64,000 nt of DNA, taken from Candidatus Bathyarchaeota archaeon (GTDB lineage: Archaea; Thermoproteota; Bathyarchaeia; TCS64). Shown in pieces: positions 62,957 to 64,000 of this stretch (its first letter is position 1; the number at the start of each line of letters is the position of its first letter). The notes below the pieces were generated by a model, which worked only from the letters and a program-made list of their open reading frames with translations, had not been told where the DNA came from and did no database searches. Position numbers and translations under genes: made by a program. The DNA lies in contig PBSW01000084.1 of assembly GCA_002726865.1 (NCBI GenBank), positions 5,878 through 69,877 on the forward strand, written 5' to 3'.

Positions 62957-63283
62957 ATGAAAAGATTATCCAATAGAAAATCGATCTTACGGGAGATCCT
63001 TATACTCGATAATAAAATTAAGAAAAAAAGAAGGGATCCAAAATACGTCTGGATCAAACATAACATACTTAGCATTGAGTCCAGCAGGTTTGGATCTCAG
63101 TTAATCTCTATAGCCTCTCCTAAGGATCCAGACATTATTTTACAGGTTAAGAATAACTCTCAACAGATGAAGCATATACTTTTATGTTATAAAGAGATGC
63201 TAACAGAGTTTGATAACGGGGTAAAAGAGTTACTGGTCCATAAGAAAAAGCTCCAAAAACATCTCTTTGCACGCCCTACGTGA
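62957..63283 (+). CDS. small lysine-rich hypothetical protein
   Basis: A 108-residue basic protein, largely helical (ILREILILDNKIKKKRRDPK, VKNNSQQMKHILLCYKEM, KKKLQKHLF). No motif or family recognised; no membrane span. A purine-rich AAAAGG element lies about 14 nt upstream of ATG 62957. It ends 5 nt from the 3' end of the tRNA-Ser gene on the other strand. Confidence 0.5.
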   Translation: MKRLSNRKSILREILILDNKIKKKRRDPKYVWIKHNILSIESSRFGSQLISIASPKDPDIILQVKNNSQQMKHILLCYKEMLTEFDNGVKELLVHKKKLQKHLFARPT

Positions 63284-63288
63284 GTGAG

Positions 63289-63394
63289 TGGCGCCGGGAA
63301 AGGGATTTGAACCCTTGCGTCCATACGGACACTAGCTTTCCAGGCATGAGCCACCCATAGGTGTTAGCTCCCTACCAGGCTAGGAGATCCCGGC
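63289..63394 (-). tRNA. tRNA-Ser (GGA) with probable 19-nt intron at an unusual position; CCA encoded
   Basis: Acceptor stem GCCGGGA/TCCCGGC, D stem TCCT/GGGA, T stem AAGGG/CCCTT around TTCAAAT, and a long variable arm with stem GTCC/GGAC identify a type II tRNA. The loop CTGGAAA gives anticodon GGA (serine), and the discriminator is G as expected. Between the D arm and that loop are 19 extra bases. Removing 63346-63364 leaves CTA+GC, which pairs perfectly with GCTAG, so an intron between positions 29 and 30 is the best reading. An intron ending at 31/32 would leave one A-C mismatch. CCA is encoded (63289-63291). Confidence 0.85.
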
Positions 63395-63484
63395 TCAAAA
63401 ATATAGCTGAATATCCCTGATTTAAGGGTTCCATCCTACACACGTTTATCAAGGACCACCTCAAAGTATCCGCAGTGAAATAAA

Positions 63485-63820
63485 ATGCATCAAAACTGGA
63501 TACAGAGAAGCGAAGACACCCTCAAACAGCTCCGAAGCCTTAAAGAGAACCCCGAACAGGATAGACTTGAACTAGTACGAGTGATGCGATTCTCCTTTGG
63601 GGCCTTGGGCCAAAGCCTCGCAGGATGGATGCAATGGGTAAGCAGCCCTGAGATAATGTCCAGCTTCAAAAAGGATGAGCTTGAAGAGATGACAAAAAAG
63701 CTCACAGATATGGTGGAGCAGTTCGTCACTTATGATATCGAGATCACGAGCATCGGCACCCAAAAAGGGCTTGCAAAGCAAAGACAGAACGAGCAAAAAG
63801 GAACCCAGTTCGTTATCTAG
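63485..63820 (+). CDS. DUF2153 family protein
   Basis: A 111-residue archaeal protein with the DUF2153 pattern: NWIQRSEDTLKQL, QDRLELVRVMRFSFGALGQS, LAGWMQWVSSPEIMSSFKK and FVTYDIEITS. Predicted all-helical and soluble; no function is known for the family. Start ATG 63485. Downstream, after 30 nt, comes the alaX-like repeat that runs off the window. Confidence 0.82.
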   Translation: MHQNWIQRSEDTLKQLRSLKENPEQDRLELVRVMRFSFGALGQSLAGWMQWVSSPEIMSSFKKDELEEMTKKLTDMVEQFVTYDIEITSIGTQKGLAKQRQNEQKGTQFVI

Positions 63821-63850
63821 GCGAGGGCGGATTGTTTATTAATATATTCT

Positions 63851-64000
63851 AGCCATCCGAGCTAGAAAAGGAGACCGTTCAACAGGTCAAAGCCGAGTTT
63901 AACGCAATTGTCGGGGAGGATCTTCCCCTCCATATTTACTATACCTCTCGGGAGCATCTCGATGTTAAGGATGACTCTCGGAAGCTTGATTTCCTTGAAA
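63851..64000 (+). repeat. partial, near-identical copy of internal alaX sequence
   Basis: The last 150 bases match the alaX coding strand (reverse complement of 46773-46922) at 148 positions. The only changes are ATC to CTC (Ile to Leu) and ATC to ATT (silent). The match begins sharply at 63851. In the alaX frame a TAG stop (63850-63852) stands directly before the first codon of the copied part, and no start precedes it, so this is a 5'-truncated fragment. It continues past the window edge. Real partial duplication and an assembly artefact at a contig end are both possible. Confidence 0.85.

Noticed and set aside
1..64000. CRISPR arrays, insertion sequences, rRNA genes and a replication origin
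   Set aside because: I looked for regularly spaced repeats, transposase motifs, terminal inverted repeats and origin-box clusters and saw none that I could support.

Overview
This window reads as a piece of an archaeal chromosome, most likely from the TACK side of the tree and plausibly a Bathyarchaeia-type lineage. That placement is an inference from gene content; no marker phylogeny was possible. The archaeal signals are TATA-like boxes 20-35 nt upstream of several starts, a mix of leaderless genes and genes with strong GGAGGTGAT-like ribosome sites, frequent GTG/TTG starts, an apparently intron-containing tRNA-Ser, a DUF2153 gene, a LipS-type lipoyl synthase pair with an LplA-like ligase, both TrpB forms, an archaeal-type AlaX, and MoxR/DUF58/transglutaminase neighbours.

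Layout. Positions 1-5522 hold most of a giant DUF4011-SF1 helicase-endonuclease protein that runs off the left edge. Next come thiL, a tRNA-Thr and a five-bladed beta-propeller protein. At 8.7-11.6 kb there is a lipoylation block: two radical SAM proteins flanking a lipoate ligase. From 12 to 25 kb lie a major facilitator transporter, a diamine-acetyltransferase-like protein, a zinc dehydrogenase, an M20 peptidase, an AcoX-type NAD kinase homologue, a 2-hydroxyacid dehydrogenase, guaB, a purH split into two genes, and an arginine-deiminase-like gene with two frameshifts. From 24.9 to 31.3 kb there is a tight five-gene operon: transglutaminase-like protein, membrane protein, MoxR ATPase, DUF58 protein, membrane protein. 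From 32.2 to 40.4 kb there is a complete tryptophan operon, trpE-G-D-C-F-B-A, followed by trpB2 and a TIGR04076 gene. A convergent tyrA (one frameshift) follows. From 41 to 58 kb the genes are mostly unlinked metabolic and transport functions: M20 peptidase, two more major facilitator transporters, AlaX, an old-yellow-enzyme homologue, a luciferase-like oxidoreductase, a DUF362-ferredoxin gene with a HIT gene, creatininase, a CapA-like protein, a PHP phosphoesterase and a cyclophilin. The right end carries serS, nadX, a pyridoxamine-oxidase-like protein, three small archaeal proteins and a tRNA-Ser.

How the genes work together. The trp operon and tyrA cover conversion of chorismate to tryptophan and the prephenate dehydrogenase step to tyrosine. 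guaB and the split purH serve the end of IMP synthesis and the step to XMP. The LipS/LplA block makes and attaches lipoate. The MoxR operon probably assembles or matures something at the cell surface. Several isolated genes (two M20 peptidases, creatininase, a decayed D-aminoacylase, the deiminase-like gene, three transporters) suggest use of peptides and amidated or modified amino acids.

The most distinctive feature is decay and rearrangement. I see remnants of a short-chain dehydrogenase, a DUF362 protein, the 5' end of a second trpB2 just upstream of trpE, a thiamine-diphosphate enzyme with several lesions, and a D-aminoacylase. There are also homopolymer frameshifts in two otherwise intact genes. 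The last 150 bases of the window repeat an internal piece of alaX almost exactly. I found no CRISPR array, insertion sequence, rRNA or replication origin, and no clearly new multi-gene system. The best leads are the MoxR operon with its Ser-for-Cys transglutaminase, the DUF4011 protein, the tRNA-Ser intron and the alaX repeat.
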